A DNA stretch of 49,550 bases from Shewanella sp. (GCF_013214165.1 NZ_JABSSM010000034.1:1-49550); one strand, 5' to 3'. Counted from the stretch's first letter, positions 26,901 through 38,149 are shown. Notes: a model not told the origin generated them from the sequence alone. Program-made: numbers and translations.

Positions 26901-27687
26901 TAACAAAGATTCCTTTGGCAGAACCCTCTTTGTGGTGGTTGGTTTATGTTTCATCTGTTCAGTCTTCGTATCGACTGCAGCTGTAGTGTTAAGGCCAATC
27001 CAGATTGAGAATAAACTGCTGGATAAGCAAAAATACATTCTTGAAGCCGCCGGTCTCACTGCTAATAGTGAGGCACCTTTAACTAAAGACGAAGTACTTG
27101 CAACATACGACAAGTATGTTGTGGCTAGGCTTGTCGACTTAAAGACGGGTAACTGGGTTGAAGGTGATGCCGATTTATTCGACGCCGATAAGGTGTCGCG
27201 TGATCTGGCTAATTCATTTAAGCCCGAGCACGATGTCGCCTCGGTTAAGCGTGTAGCCAATACTGCGGTTGTCTATATCGTCAATGATGACGAAGGCCAA
27301 CTAAAGACACTGATTTTACCGATTAAAGGCTACGGTCTTTGGTCGACCATGTATGCATTCCTGGCCATAGAGCCAGATATGAATACCATTCAGAGTCTGG
27401 TTTACTACGCATTTACCGGTTCGGGGGAGACTCCGGGTCTAGGTGGTGAAGTTCAAAACCCAATCTGGATGGCGAAATGGCATGGTAAGAAGCTTTATGA
27501 TGAACAAGGTAACTTAGCGATTAAGGTCACTAAGAACCCGGTTGTTGCGGCTTCTGTCCACGGTGTTGATGCTCTGTCGGGTGCGACCTTGACGGGTAAC
27601 GGTGTTCAATACTCACTTGATTTTTGGTTAGGTGAGGAAGGTTTTGCTCACTTTATCGAGAAACTTCGTAATGGAGGACTGAGCTAA
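26893..27687 (+). CDS. nqrC: Na+-translocating NADH:quinone reductase subunit C
   Basis: NqrC has one N-terminal membrane anchor (about residues 10-32) and a periplasmic flavin domain, related to RnfG. It has 264 residues. The covalent FMN site is Thr232 in SGATLTG. The start is a GTG at 26893, inside the end of nqrB, with GGAGG seven bases upstream; this gives [13 protein letters not shown], typical of the family. The open frame extends further upstream into nqrB but that part is not homologous. The next start overlaps its stop codon. Confidence 0.94.
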   Translation: MASNKDSFGRTLFVVVGLCFICSVFVSTAAVVLRPIQIENKLLDKQKYILEAAGLTANSEAPLTKDEVLATYDKYVVARLVDLKTGNWVEGDADLFDADKVSRDLANSFKPEHDVASVKRVANTAVVYIVNDDEGQLKTLILPIKGYGLWSTMYAFLAIEPDMNTIQSLVYYAFTGSGETPGLGGEVQNPIWMAKWHGKKLYDEQGNLAIKVTKNPVVAASVHGVDALSGATLTGNGVQYSLDFWLGEEGFAHFIEKLRNGGLS

Positions 27688-28319
27688 TGGCTAACGCTAA
27701 AGAACTTAAGCAGGTTCTATCGGGACCAATTGTTAATAACAACCCGATCGCCCTGCAAGTACTAGGTGTATGTAGTGCACTGGCAGTAACCAGTAAGATG
27801 GAAACTGCACTGGTGATGACCATTGCTTTGACTGCCGTAACGGCGTGTTCAAACTTGTTTATCTCTATGTTGCGTAATCACATCCCAAGCAGTGTACGTA
27901 TCATAGTGCAGATGACCATCATTGCCTCCTTGGTGATCGTGGTTGATCAGGTGCTGCAGGCATATGCCTACGACGTGTCTAAGCAATTGTCGGTTTTCGT
28001 TGGTCTTATCATTACTAACTGTATTGTGATGGGCCGAGCCGAAGCTTATGCGATGAAGACACCGCCTATGATGAGCTTTATGGATGGTATAGGTAACGGC
28101 TTAGGCTATGGTGCTATTCTGCTATCTGTAAGTTTTGTCCGTGAACTCTTTGGTAATGGTTCGCTATTTGGTGTTGAGATATTGAGCAAGATTTCAGACG
28201 GTGGTTGGTATCAGCCGAACGGTCTGTTATTGCTACCACCTAGTGCGTTCTTCTTAATCGGTACCTTGATCTGGATCATTCGTACTGTTAAGCCAGAGCA
28301 AGTAGAAGCAAAAGGGTAA
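27687..28319 (+). CDS. nqrD: Na+-translocating NADH:quinone reductase subunit D
   Basis: NqrD is a hydrophobic membrane subunit related to RnfE; together with NqrE it carries an iron centre in the membrane. The 210-residue protein has about six membrane segments, and conserved Cys in the segments near [13 protein letters not shown]. It starts [14 protein letters not shown]. The ATG overlaps the nqrC stop. The nqrE gene begins five bases after its stop. Confidence 0.95.
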   Translation: MANAKELKQVLSGPIVNNNPIALQVLGVCSALAVTSKMETALVMTIALTAVTACSNLFISMLRNHIPSSVRIIVQMTIIASLVIVVDQVLQAYAYDVSKQLSVFVGLIITNCIVMGRAEAYAMKTPPMMSFMDGIGNGLGYGAILLSVSFVRELFGNGSLFGVEILSKISDGGWYQPNGLLLLPPSAFFLIGTLIWIIRTVKPEQVEAKG

Positions 28320-28324
28320 GCGCG

Positions 28325-28933
28325 ATGGAACATTATATAAGTCTATTAATTCGTTCTATTTTTATTGAGAACATGGCTCTCTCTTTCTTCTTGGGAATGT
28401 GTACATTCCTAGCGGTATCGAAGAAAGTGACCACGGCGATGGGACTCGGTGTTGCCGTTATTGTGGTGCTGGCGATTTCAGTTCCCGTTAACCAGATCAT
28501 CTATCAGGGGCTTTTGGCTCCAGGTGCTCTGGCTTGGGCTGGCGCACCGGATGCTGACTTGAGCTTCTTGAAGTTCATTACCTTCATCGGTGTTATCGCG
28601 GCGCTCGTACAGATCCTAGAGATGGTGTTGGATAAGTTCTTCCCGCCGCTCTATAACGCTCTGGGCATCTTCCTACCACTGATCACAGTAAACTGTGCCA
28701 TCTTTGGTGCTGTCTCTTTCATGGTTGAGCGTGATTACAACCTAGTTGAGAGTATGGTGTTTGGTGTGGGTTCAGGAGTGGGCTTCGCATTAGCTATCGT
28801 CTTGTTAGCAGGTATCCGTGAAAAGCTGAAATATGCTGATGTGCCTGAAGGACTGCGTGGCTTAGGTATTACCTTTGTGACCGCGGGTCTAATGGCGCTT
28901 GGATTCATGTCGTTTTCTGGAGTGTCCCTATAA
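28325..28933 (+). CDS. nqrE: Na+-translocating NADH:quinone reductase subunit E
   Basis: NqrE pairs with NqrD, is related to RnfA, and has an inverted topology relative to it. The 202-residue protein has about six hydrophobic segments, with conserved Cys at [10 protein letters not shown] and in the [10 protein letters not shown] stretch, which match the iron-binding positions of the family. It starts [20 protein letters not shown]. The spacing to nqrF is 45 bp, slightly wider than elsewhere in the operon. Confidence 0.95.
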   Translation: MEHYISLLIRSIFIENMALSFFLGMCTFLAVSKKVTTAMGLGVAVIVVLAISVPVNQIIYQGLLAPGALAWAGAPDADLSFLKFITFIGVIAALVQILEMVLDKFFPPLYNALGIFLPLITVNCAIFGAVSFMVERDYNLVESMVFGVGSGVGFALAIVLLAGIREKLKYADVPEGLRGLGITFVTAGLMALGFMSFSGVSL

Positions 28934-28978
28934 GCGGGACCCATAGGGTTCCTGTTTCGGACTGTTAAGGATAAGTTA

Positions 28979-30226
28979 ATGGATATTCTTAAATCTACTC
29001 CACTCGAGGTTTACCTCGGTGTGAGTATGTTTACTGCTATCGTCTTAGGTTTGGTACTGATCATCTTGTTTGCCAAGTCAAAGTTGGTCAATAGCGGTGA
29101 CATTACAATTAGTATCAATGATGATCCTGAGAAAGGCATCAAACTGCCTGCAGGTGGCAAATTACTAGGTGCATTGGCCGAGAGCGGTATTTTCGTCTCT
29201 AGTGCATGTGGTGGTGGTGGTACTTGTGGTCAGTGTAAAGTACACATTAAATCAGGTGGCGGTGATATTTTGCCAACTGAGTTGGATCATATCAGTAAAG
29301 GTGAGGCTCGTGAGGGCTGTCGTTTATCTTGTCAGGTAAGCGTTAAAACCGATATGGATATCGTCCTCGAAGATGAGATTTTTGGGGTTAAGAAGTGGGA
29401 GTGTACTGTTATCTCTAACGATAACAAGGCCACTTTCATCAAAGAGCTTAAGCTTCAAATACCAGGTGGTGATTCGGTTCCGTTCCGCGCCGGTGGTTAT
29501 ATTCAAATTGAAGCGCCTGTACATCATGTTAAATATGCAGATTTCGACATTCCTGCACAATACCGTGGTGACTGGGAGCACTTTGGCTTCTTCAAGCTAG
29601 AGTCTCAAGTAGAAGATGAAACAATCCGTGCATACTCAATGGCGAACTATCCTGAAGAGGCTGGTATCATCATGTTGAACGTGCGTATTGCAACACCTCC
29701 GCCACGCAATCTAACTCTGCCTTGCGGTAAGATGTCTTCGTACATCTTCAGCTTGAAAGAGGGTGATAAGGTCACTATTTCTGGTCCGTTTGGTGAGTTC
29801 TTCGCTAAAGAAACCAACAATGAGATGATCTTTGTCGGTGGTGGTGCTGGTATGGCACCTATGCGCTCTCATATCTTCGATCAGCTTAAGCGTCTTAAGA
29901 CGGATCGTAAGATAAGCTTCTGGTACGGCGCGCGCTCTAAGCGTGAGATGTTCTATGTCGAAGACTTCGATGGCCTAGCGTCTGAGAACGAGAACTTCGA
30001 TTGGCATGTTGCACTGTCGGATCCTCAACCTGAGGATAACTGGGAAGGCAAGACTGGCTTCATTCATAATGTTCTGTATGAAAGCTACTTGCGTGACCAT
30101 GAAGCGCCGGAAGATTGTGAATTCTACATGTGTGGTCCTCCAATGATGAACGCGGCCGTTATCGGTATGCTCAAAGATCTTGGTGTCGAAGATGAAAACA
30201 TCCTTCTGGATGACTTCGGTGGCTAA
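28979..30226 (+). CDS. nqrF: Na+-translocating NADH:quinone reductase subunit F
   Basis: NqrF takes electrons from NADH through FAD and a 2Fe-2S cluster. The protein has 415 residues, slightly more than typical (about 408). Residues 9-31 form the membrane anchor. The cluster ligands are Cys77, Cys83 and Cys86 ([10 protein letters not shown]) and Cys118 (RLSCQ). The FAD site is RAYSMANYP, the NADH-binding part contains [12 protein letters not shown], and CGPPMMN lies near the end. AAGGA precedes the ATG. A terminator follows 52 bp later, which closes the core operon. Confidence 0.95.
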   Translation: MDILKSTPLEVYLGVSMFTAIVLGLVLIILFAKSKLVNSGDITISINDDPEKGIKLPAGGKLLGALAESGIFVSSACGGGGTCGQCKVHIKSGGGDILPTELDHISKGEAREGCRLSCQVSVKTDMDIVLEDEIFGVKKWECTVISNDNKATFIKELKLQIPGGDSVPFRAGGYIQIEAPVHHVKYADFDIPAQYRGDWEHFGFFKLESQVEDETIRAYSMANYPEEAGIIMLNVRIATPPPRNLTLPCGKMSSYIFSLKEGDKVTISGPFGEFFAKETNNEMIFVGGGAGMAPMRSHIFDQLKRLKTDRKISFWYGARSKREMFYVEDFDGLASENENFDWHVALSDPQPEDNWEGKTGFIHNVLYESYLRDHEAPEDCEFYMCGPPMMNAAVIGMLKDLGVEDENILLDDFGG

Positions 30227-30277
30227 TCACATCTGATACGCTTGAATCTTGAGATACTCGTATTCGAGTCTGAGACA

Positions 30278-30307
30278 GACAGTGAGGAGACATTCCTCAC
30301 TGTCTTT
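30278..30307 (+). terminator. Terminator after nqrF
   Basis: GACAGTGAGGA and its exact complement TCCTCACTGTC form an 11-bp stem with a 5-base loop, followed by TTTAAT. The short T run may make it leaky, allowing some read-through to apbE 54 bp on. Confidence 0.75.
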
Positions 30308-30360
30308 AATCAAGCATCGAATAGCGCTTAAGTTTTATAGTGATAAGGATTTAGGTCAAA

Positions 30361-31377
30361 ATGAACAAGACCTTAGTAAACTGGTTAGCCCTCCTATGGC
30401 TAGCCTTTTTGGTTTCTGGGTGCAGTAAATCAGCACCCGTTATTTCACTTTCCGGCAACACCATGGGCACGACTTATCACATTAAAGTGGTGTCGAGTCA
30501 GCAGCTTCCGGAAGCAAATCTACTGCAAGCTGAAATTGATCTCGCCCTAGAGAAGGTCAATGATCAGATGTCTACCTATCGGTCTGAGTCTGAGCTGTCA
30601 CGCTTTAATTCCATGAATACTGAACAGACGGCGACGGTATCTAATGACACGGCTTTTGTTATTGCCGAGGGTATACATCTCTATGATGTGACGGACGGCG
30701 CACTGGATATCACCCTAGGACCTTTAGTGAACTTATGGGGGTTTGGACCCGATAAAAGGCCGATTAGCATGCCTTCCCATGAGGTTGTCGCCGCAGCTAA
30801 GGCGAAAACAGGTATGCAATACCTTCACCTCGATGGCAATAAGTTAACTAAGACTAACCCAGACTTATATGTGGACCTCTCATCGATAGCTAAGGGGTTC
30901 GGCGTCGATGTTGTGGCTGCAATACTGGATAGATATCATGTGTCTGGTTATTTGGTTGAAATCGGCGGTGAGCTCAGTGTATTTGGTAACAAGCTAGATG
31001 GCTCGCCTTGGCGCGTCGCTATCGAGCAGCCTGATGTTGACGACCGTGAGATCCAGCAGGTGATTGCCCCAGGTGACATGGCAATTGCGACGTCCGGTGA
31101 TTACCGTAATTACTATGAAGAAGAGGGGCGTCGGTTCTCTCATCTTATCGACCCACGAGATGGCTATCCAATCGATCATAGATTAGCCTCTGTGACCGTG
31201 CTTCATAAGCAATCTATGGTGGCCGATGGCTACGCGACGGCCATGATGGTATTAGGTACCCAGAAGTCTCTAGCGCTCGCTAAGCAAGAAAACTTAGCCA
31301 TCATGCTGATTGAGAAGCAAGACAGCGGCTTTAAAGTATTTTACAGTGATGCGTTTAAACCTTATGTGGATCAGTAG
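30361..31377 (+). CDS. apbE: FAD:protein FMN transferase ApbE
   Basis: ApbE transfers FMN from FAD to Thr of the S(T)GAT motifs of NqrB and NqrC, so its place directly after nqrF fits its work. The 338-residue protein is a lipoprotein: the lipobox VSGC puts the lipid Cys at 21. Family motifs visible are GNTMGTTYHI, LGPLVNLWGFGP, VDLSSIAKGFGVD and the catalytic-loop stretch SHLIDPRDGYP. AAGGAT lies 16 bases upstream of the ATG. It belongs to the Nqr maturation set with nqrM. Confidence 0.94.
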   Translation: MNKTLVNWLALLWLAFLVSGCSKSAPVISLSGNTMGTTYHIKVVSSQQLPEANLLQAEIDLALEKVNDQMSTYRSESELSRFNSMNTEQTATVSNDTAFVIAEGIHLYDVTDGALDITLGPLVNLWGFGPDKRPISMPSHEVVAAAKAKTGMQYLHLDGNKLTKTNPDLYVDLSSIAKGFGVDVVAAILDRYHVSGYLVEIGGELSVFGNKLDGSPWRVAIEQPDVDDREIQQVIAPGDMAIATSGDYRNYYEEEGRRFSHLIDPRDGYPIDHRLASVTVLHKQSMVADGYATAMMVLGTQKSLALAKQENLAIMLIEKQDSGFKVFYSDAFKPYVDQ

Positions 31378-31501
31378 ACTGTTACATCTTCTGGTTTAGT
31401 TTAAGACTGTTGTAGGCGTTAGATCCGCTCTCGCGTTATACCCTTAGGTTTGACAAGAGATCTGATGATATAATCGGCTCACGCTACAGTTGGAGTATAT
31501 G

Positions 31502-31726
31502 ATGAGTACATTTATTGCGGCATTTGTTGTTTTATTGCTGTTTTTTCTTTTGATGTCTATTGGCTATATCGTTAAGCGAACTGCCGTTGCGGGAAGTTGT
31601 GGTGGTTTAGGGGTATTAGGGATAGATAAGGCGTGCGATTGCGATGATCCTTGTGACAATCGTAAAGCCAAGATGGCCGCCGAAGACGAGAGACGTGAAA
31701 AACTCGCCAAAAATCGCATCATCTAG
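31502..31726 (+). CDS. nqrM: Na+-NQR maturation protein NqrM
   Basis: NqrM is a small membrane protein needed for assembly of Na+-NQR, thought to deliver iron to the NqrD/NqrE site. The 75-residue protein has one membrane segment (about 2-24) and a Cys cluster: Cys in GSCGGLG, then CDCDDPC. GGAG at 31492-31495 suits the ATG at 31502; two ATG codons lie side by side and the first, at 31499, would be too close. It forms a set with apbE at the end of the nqr locus. Confidence 0.9.
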   Translation: MSTFIAAFVVLLLFFLLMSIGYIVKRTAVAGSCGGLGVLGIDKACDCDDPCDNRKAKMAAEDERREKLAKNRII

Positions 31727-31750
31727 CCAAATTTAGCTATTAAACAACTC

Positions 31751-31782
31751 AAAGGTATCTTGAACTCAAGATGCCTTTTTTT
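31751..31782 (+). terminator. Terminator after nqrM
   Basis: AAAGGTATCTTG pairs with CAAGATGCCTTT (one G-T pair) around AACT, followed by TTTTTT. It lies 24 bp past nqrM. Confidence 0.85.
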
Positions 31783-31843
31783 ATGCCTGTCATGATTTAG
31801 TTTACCTTTACCCTCGAATTTCACCTTCGCTAAAAAGAATGTA

Positions 31844-31866
31844 AATAAGAATGATTCTCATTATTA
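31844..31866 (+). promoter_or_regulatory. Probable Fur box upstream of the bacterioferritin genes
   Basis: AATAAGAATGATTCTCATTATT is an AT-rich, nearly perfect inverted repeat of the GATAATGATAATCATTATC type. It lies about 100 bp before the first bacterioferritin start, where iron-dependent control would be expected. Regulation by Fur is inferred. Confidence 0.7.
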
Positions 31867-31961
31867 AGATGTTGAAATATAACGGTAATTGCATTTTTTT
31901 GGTTTATGTAATAGTCTCTCGAACTTGATTGGATCAAGTTTCATTATTAAGGGACGCAGAG

Positions 31962-32432
31962 ATGAAAGGTCAACCTCAGGTACTCGCTCAGTTTAATAAC
32001 ATACTCACCTTCGAACTGACCGCCATAAATCAGTATTTTCTCCATGCCCGCATGTATAAAAACTGGGGCTTCGAAGAGCTGAATCATAAGTCATATAAGA
32101 AATCTATTCAGGATATGAAGCATGCCGATAAGTTAATTGAGCGTGTATTGTTCCTCGAAGGCTTACCGAATCTGCAGCAGCTGCAAAAACTCAGGATCGG
32201 TGAGCACTGCGAAGAGATGCTAACTTGTGATAAGGCCATGATTGAGGAGCAAATCTTGGCGCTTAGAGCTGCTATCGAGATTTGTGAGTCACTAAGAGAT
32301 TATGTCAGTCGTGATCTACTCGCAGAGCTGCTCGAAGATGAAGAGGAGCACCTAGACTGGATCGAATCCCAGCAAGAGTTGATCTCATTAACCGGTACGC
32401 AGAATTACCTTCAGTCAAAAATTAATAAGTAA
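31962..32432 (+). CDS. bfr: Bacterioferritin, haem-ligand subunit with altered ferroxidase site
   Basis: The 156-residue protein is a bacterioferritin that stores iron in a 24-mer shell. The haem ligand Met52 (QDMKHAD) is present. Of the ferroxidase residues, Glu18, His54, Glu127 and His130 are kept, but position 51 is Asp and position 94 is Ile, with Glu at 95. The iron-oxidising centre is thus probably impaired, and this subunit likely provides the haem. The start is the ATG at 31962 (MKGQPQV). An upstream frame of 11 codons is outside the family. The partner starts 11 bp after its stop. Confidence 0.93.
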   Translation: MKGQPQVLAQFNNILTFELTAINQYFLHARMYKNWGFEELNHKSYKKSIQDMKHADKLIERVLFLEGLPNLQQLQKLRIGEHCEEMLTCDKAMIEEQILALRAAIEICESLRDYVSRDLLAELLEDEEEHLDWIESQQELISLTGTQNYLQSKINK

Positions 32433-32443
32433 GAGGCTAGCAG

Positions 32444-32911
32444 ATGAAAGGCAACCAAGAGGTTATCGATACACTCAACCAGCTGTTGACTGGCGAGCTG
32501 TCGGCAATGGATCAGTATTTCGTTCACGGTTTAATGTATGAAGACTGGGGGCTAAATGAGCTGCATACACGGATCTCCCATGAGTCAGATGATGAGAGAG
32601 TTCATGCTGGTAAGCTAGTGCAGCGTATTTTATTTCTAGAGGGCACTCCCGACGTCGCCAGTCGCGAGCGGTTAAATATTGGTAAGAATACTCAGGAGAT
32701 GCTGCAAAACGATCTCAATTATGAGTATCAAGTCGCCGATAATCTGCGTCAGGCCATTGCCTTATGTGAACAGAAGCAAGACTATCAGACGCGTGAGATC
32801 TTAGCAGTCTTGTTAGAGGAGACGGAATCGGATCATATGTATTGGCTAGAGAAGCAGCTAGGACTGATAGGCAGAGTCGGTCTGCAAAACTATCTTCAGT
32901 CTATGATGTAA
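32444..32911 (+). CDS. bfr: Bacterioferritin, ferroxidase subunit lacking the haem ligand
   Basis: The 155-residue protein is a second bacterioferritin. Glu18, Glu51, His54 and Glu94 of the ferroxidase centre are kept, and an ExxH pair ends the site at 128/131, one residue further along than in E. coli. Met52, which binds haem, is replaced by Arg (DERVHAG). So it is the complementary partner of the upstream gene, a two-subunit arrangement seen in several proteobacteria. AGAGG precedes the ATG. Joint transcription is inferred from the spacing. Confidence 0.93.
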   Translation: MKGNQEVIDTLNQLLTGELSAMDQYFVHGLMYEDWGLNELHTRISHESDDERVHAGKLVQRILFLEGTPDVASRERLNIGKNTQEMLQNDLNYEYQVADNLRQAIALCEQKQDYQTREILAVLLEETESDHMYWLEKQLGLIGRVGLQNYLQSMM

Positions 32912-32942
32912 TCTCGACGTCAGCCTAGAATAAACAGTATTG

Positions 32943-32980
32943 GACACTTAAGCAGAGGCGTTTGAGTGTCTTTTTCTTTT
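32943..32980 (+). terminator. Terminator after the bacterioferritin pair
   Basis: GACACTTAA pairs with TTTGAGTGTC (with a G-T pair) over a 9-base loop, followed by TTTTTCTTTTT. The T run is strong, so termination is likely. Confidence 0.8.
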
Positions 32981-33064
32981 TGCCTTTAGTCCTCCAGCCC
33001 TTCTATACAGCTTGTATTCAGTAAAATTGGTTATCCTGATGCTATAGAAGCGAGAGGAAAGAAA

Positions 33065-33271
33065 ATGACCAGGCAAAGAGACATCAGTTATACGCTAGCC
33101 CCAGCTAGCTGTCAGTTAAGAGAATCGTATACTGCGGTGGTTAACGCTCAGCTGCTGAAGATTGCTAGCCTAGAGCTGCAATTGTCACAGGTCAAAGCTG
33201 AGCGTCCACGTATAGGCGTCACCCCTTTGCTCAGTGACGAAGAAAGAAAGATGCTAAGTGAGCTGTTCTGA
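33065..33271 (+). CDS. Small hypothetical protein, 68 aa
   Basis: I do not recognise the family. The protein is basic in the first half and has a Leu/Gln-rich helix-forming stretch (about 26-44, VNAQLLKIASLELQLSQVKAE) that could be a short coiled coil. No signal peptide or membrane segment is seen. AGAGGAA lies five bases upstream of the ATG, a good ribosome site, which supports it as a real gene. It stands alone between the bacterioferritins and the chemoreceptor. Confidence 0.65.
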   Translation: MTRQRDISYTLAPASCQLRESYTAVVNAQLLKIASLELQLSQVKAERPRIGVTPLLSDEERKMLSELF

Positions 33272-33455
33272 TCCCGAACATTGGGTTAAGCAACCAAGGC
33301 CACTTTTATTTCCCTTAACATGTTTTGCCATTGTTTAGTTTTGATTTGCAACATGTAAAAAACACTTTTCACTATTTTGTCCCGCTTAACACTTCACACT
33401 TAGCGCAGTTCTGCTAGATTGAGGGTTAAGAATAAAAATAAATGAAAGGTATTCC

Positions 33456-35456
33456 ATGAAGCAGCTAAAAAGCTCCCTCAGTCTCCAGCTTGTCTTTGCC
33501 ATTGTCGGCGCATTAGCTATTTTACTCGCCATCGTTTCCGCCTTCCTTGTCAATGGTGAAAGTAACCGAACCCGTCAACAGATCGATGCCGATCTCTCCG
33601 CCTTAGTACAATTTAAATCTAACGAAGTGACCAGCTACTTTGTTGCCAAGGCAAAGGTGATAGACTCTGTGTTTGCCTCACCTCAAGTATTGAATTGGTT
33701 CAGTCAGTACCATAAGCGACTCAGTAACTTAGATCGCGATCTCGAGTATCAAAGTGTTATCCAATACTTCAAACATTTCTCCGATAGCGACAGTGATATT
33801 AAGTCGGTGTTCTTTGGCTCGGCGAATACTTTCGAGTATTTCGATCTCAATGGCCGATACAATGATGTGGACTATTACACCAACAAACGTCCCTGGTGGC
33901 AGGAAGGCATAGACAAGAATGTCATGTATGTGACCGATCCTGCGGTTGATGCCAACGATGGCTCTATCTCGGCGACGGTTAAATCTGTAATAAAGAATGC
34001 CAATGGCGAGTTTATCGGTATCGGTGGCATGGATATCTTGATCGATACCATAGGTACCGAGCTGTTAGCCAAGATGAAGTACCATGGTCAGGGTCAGGCA
34101 TTCTTGATGACTCAAAGCGGGCAACTGGTGTACTTCCCAGGATTTACCCAGCAGTTCCAGCCTGGCTCTCAAGCGAGCAAGGTCGATAGCAATTTTAATG
34201 ATACCCAAGGTTTTGGACAGCTGAGCCGCTTGATGAATTCGCAGGAGCGGGGCGTCGCCGAGGTGACTTTCAAGGGCGTACAACAAAGAGTCAGCTATGT
34301 CAGCGTAGGCGGTGATTTCCCGCTGCAAAAATGGCACCTAGCTTTCATGTTACCTAATGCTGTGATAGAAGCGCCAGTCAACGAGGCTATGGTCCATGCT
34401 AGTTTGCTTGCTGTGGTCATCATGCTCTTGGTAGGGGCAACAGTTTGGATGATGCTGTTACCCTTTAGGCGTCAGATCAATCGTTTACTCGAGGCGATGG
34501 AAGATATTGCTCAAGGTGATAGCGATCTGTCTAAACGCATTCATATGGACAGAGAAGATGAGCTGGGCAAACTAGGTGATGCATTCAACCGTTTCGCGGC
34601 TAAGGTGCAGGGGATGCTGGAGCAGACCCGCGCACTGACACAGAGAGTCGATTCCGGGGTAAGCGGTGCAGTCGCTATATGTGATGAGGCATTGCATTCG
34701 GTGTCGCGGCAGAAGCAGGAGATATCCAGCGTGGCAACGGCGGCCACTGAGATGGCCCATACCTCTCAGGAGATGGCCAAGAGTGCTCAACGCGCCAGTG
34801 AATATGCCGAGAAAGCCCAGCAGGAGTCTCGTGATGGGATGAAAATTGTCGCTAGGGCCACTCAAGGCATGCAGTCACTCTCCTCTCAGGTCATCGAGGC
34901 CGCTAAGGTCGTTCGTCATTTGAGAACCAGTTCGGAGCAGATTGGCGAGGTGCTCAGCGTGATCCGTGGTATCGCAGAGCAGACTAACCTGTTAGCACTC
35001 AACGCCGCCATCGAAGCGGCCCGCGCAGGTGAGCAGGGCCGTGGATTCGCCGTCGTCGCCGATGAGGTGAGAACTTTAGCCTCGCGGACACAAGACTCGA
35101 CCGCTAATATTCAGGAGATTATCCTGTCCCTGCAACAAAATGCACACCAGGCAGAGCAAGTCATGGAGGAGGGGGTCGAACAGGCGAATCTGGGTCAGGA
35201 GCTGACCATACAGGTCGAAGAAGCCCTAACCGGGATAACCAGTGCCATCACGGCGATTCAGCAGCAGACGATAGAGATCACCTCTGCCATAGGCCAGCAG
35301 GCTGTGGTTGCCGAAGAGGTAGCCTGTAATGTGGAGAATGTTCGAGGCCTGTCCGATGATTCATTGGCATCGAGTGAAGCCCTGTCGGTGAGTCTGGCCG
35401 AGTTCCAAGGTGTGACTGAGGAACTGTCGAAGAATATACAGCAATTTAAGATCTAG
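33456..35456 (+). CDS. Methyl-accepting chemotaxis protein with Cache sensor
   Basis: The 666-residue receptor senses a ligand outside the inner membrane and controls CheA. It has an N-terminal membrane segment (about 10-32), a periplasmic region of about 270 residues of the dCache type ([23 protein letters not shown]), a second membrane segment (about 312-335), a HAMP domain, and a C-terminal signalling domain with the conserved tip [20 protein letters not shown]. The aromatic/Asp pocket is typical of amino-acid or amine Cache domains, but the ligand is not known. A weak AAAGG precedes the ATG. No other che genes are adjacent, and a strong terminator follows. Confidence 0.93.
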   Translation: MKQLKSSLSLQLVFAIVGALAILLAIVSAFLVNGESNRTRQQIDADLSALVQFKSNEVTSYFVAKAKVIDSVFASPQVLNWFSQYHKRLSNLDRDLEYQSVIQYFKHFSDSDSDIKSVFFGSANTFEYFDLNGRYNDVDYYTNKRPWWQEGIDKNVMYVTDPAVDANDGSISATVKSVIKNANGEFIGIGGMDILIDTIGTELLAKMKYHGQGQAFLMTQSGQLVYFPGFTQQFQPGSQASKVDSNFNDTQGFGQLSRLMNSQERGVAEVTFKGVQQRVSYVSVGGDFPLQKWHLAFMLPNAVIEAPVNEAMVHASLLAVVIMLLVGATVWMMLLPFRRQINRLLEAMEDIAQGDSDLSKRIHMDREDELGKLGDAFNRFAAKVQGMLEQTRALTQRVDSGVSGAVAICDEALHSVSRQKQEISSVATAATEMAHTSQEMAKSAQRASEYAEKAQQESRDGMKIVARATQGMQSLSSQVIEAAKVVRHLRTSSEQIGEVLSVIRGIAEQTNLLALNAAIEAARAGEQGRGFAVVADEVRTLASRTQDSTANIQEIILSLQQNAHQAEQVMEEGVEQANLGQELTIQVEEALTGITSAITAIQQQTIEITSAIGQQAVVAEEVACNVENVRGLSDDSLASSEALSVSLAEFQGVTEELSKNIQQFKI

Positions 35457-35522
35457 CTGTGTGAATCTGGATGCCAGGCTCAGGCATAAGCATAAGAAGT
35501 TAACCCAAGTGGCAATCATCCT

Positions 35523-35556
35523 AATGCCAGTCATATATTGACTGGCATTTTGCTTT
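35523..35556 (+). terminator. Terminator after the chemoreceptor
   Basis: AATGCCAGTCA pairs exactly with TGACTGGCATT around a 5-base loop, then TTTGCTTT. The stem is followed by T-rich sequence, and it also reads as a terminator on the other strand. Confidence 0.85.
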
Positions 35557-35755
35557 ATTGTGCTTATTTAGGCTTTTCTGTCAGGTAATGCTCAACATAC
35601 ACACCTCCCAGTTAAACATTGTTACCTTGTGGCAAAAGTAATTTACTCATAAATAGGATTATCATTTTAATTTTGCGGGATATACTTATCCCATATTGAC
35701 GAGGCTCGATGTCAGACAGTCGGTCTAGTATCTTTCTCTGGGATCGCTCCCATGA

Positions 35756-36913
<1,158 letters not shown>

Positions 36914-36992
36914 TCACTTTGACAAATCGTCACTTGGATAAATGCTCTCGAAGCGGATAACACAGCTTCGCCCTAGATTAATCAATCGTCCT

Positions 36993-37042
36993 ACTGCTGT
37001 AATATTCTGCAAACCCGCTGTTTACAGCGATATTGCAGCAGT
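36993..37042 (+). other. Nested palindrome between frmA and fghA
   Basis: ACTGCTGTAATAT at 36993-37005 pairs with ATATTGCAGCAGT at 37030-37042 (one G-T pair in RNA), and between them GCTGT-TT-ACAGC at 37017-37028 forms an inner hairpin. It ends two bases before the fghA ribosome site (AAGGA, 37045-37049), so it could be a transcript-processing or translation-control structure or a protein-binding site. No T run follows. Confidence 0.6.
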
Positions 37043-37056
37043 AATAAGGATAAATA

Positions 37057-37914
37057 ATGACAGTAGAAAATCTCAGTAGTAATAAGATCTTTGGTGGCTG
37101 GAACACGCAATATAGTCACCAATCCACAAGCTTAAATTGTGCCATGCGTTTCGCCATCTACCTGCCACCTCAAGCATCGAATGGCCAGAAGGTGCCGGTA
37201 CTTTATTGGTTATCTGGTTTAACTTGTAGCGATGAAAACTTTATGCACAAAGCGGGTGCCCAGCGATTGGCTGCTGAGCTCGGCATCGCTATCGTTGCGC
37301 CGGATACCAGTCCCCGTGGCAGCGACGTTGCCGACGATGAGGGCTACGATTTAGGTCAAGGTGCTGGTTTTTATGTCAATGCGACTCAGGCTCCGTGGAA
37401 CAAGCACTACCAGATGTATGACTACATAGTCCATGAGTTACCCGCCTTGGTCGAGTCCATGTTCCCGGTGACCAATAAGCGTTCTATTGCCGGGCACTCA
37501 ATGGGCGGACATGGCGCCTTAGTCATCGCCCTGAGAAACAGCGCTGCTTATCAGTCCGTTTCGGCTTTTAGTCCCATCAGCAATCCGATAAATTGCCCTT
37601 GGGGCAAGAAAGCCTTTAGCGCTTACTTGGGCCGGGACACATCGACTTGGTCCGACTATGATGCCAGCACCCTAATGCGTAACGCCTCTGAGGTGGATGG
37701 AGCATCATTTGTGCCTGCCCTCGTCAGCCAAGGAGAAGCGGATAATTTCTTAACCGAGCAGTTAAAACCTGAGACGCTGCAAGCTGCGGCTAAGGCGAGT
37801 GGCTATCCCCTGGTGCTTGACCGTCATGAGGGTTACGATCATAGCTACTTCTTTATCGCCAGCTTCATAGAGCAGCATCTGAGATTCCATGCTAAGCACT
37901 TGAATGTTATCTGA
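37057..37914 (+). CDS. fghA: S-formylglutathione hydrolase
   Basis: FghA hydrolyses S-formylglutathione to formate and glutathione, completing formaldehyde oxidation after FrmA. The 285-residue protein is an alpha/beta-hydrolase: the nucleophile Ser lies in GHSMGGHGA, the oxyanion region in YWLSGLTCSDENF, and the catalytic His in EGYDHSYFFIASF. AAGGA lies seven bases before the ATG. The gene follows frmA by 143 bp. Its last 66 bp are repeated, with the following 21 bp, at 37959-38045. Confidence 0.95.
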   Translation: MTVENLSSNKIFGGWNTQYSHQSTSLNCAMRFAIYLPPQASNGQKVPVLYWLSGLTCSDENFMHKAGAQRLAAELGIAIVAPDTSPRGSDVADDEGYDLGQGAGFYVNATQAPWNKHYQMYDYIVHELPALVESMFPVTNKRSIAGHSMGGHGALVIALRNSAAYQSVSAFSPISNPINCPWGKKAFSAYLGRDTSTWSDYDASTLMRNASEVDGASFVPALVSQGEADNFLTEQLKPETLQAAAKASGYPLVLDRHEGYDHSYFFIASFIEQHLRFHAKHLNVI

Positions 37915-38045
37915 AGTGAAAGACTGTTGATTTGAGAACCTTGGATCATGCAGATATGTTCTTTATCGCCAGCTTCATAGAGCAGCATCTGAGATTCCAT
38001 GCTAAGCACTTGAATGTTATCTGAAGTGAAAGACTGTTGATTTGA
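37849..38045 (+). repeat. 87-bp direct duplication of the fghA 3' end
   Basis: The block 37849-37935 occurs again without visible change at 37959-38045 (period 110 bp). The first copy contains the fghA C terminus and stop codon; the second is a non-functional repetition. The lack of any difference suggests a recent event or recent gene conversion. Confidence 0.92.
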
Positions 38046-38149
38046 TAATGCCACCGGGTTAACGACTCGATGGCATTGTTGTTTGTTTCTCGTTCCCTTG
38101 TCGTTCATTTCTAGTACAAATCCTCTCCTTTGGTCTCATTCTTATTGGA

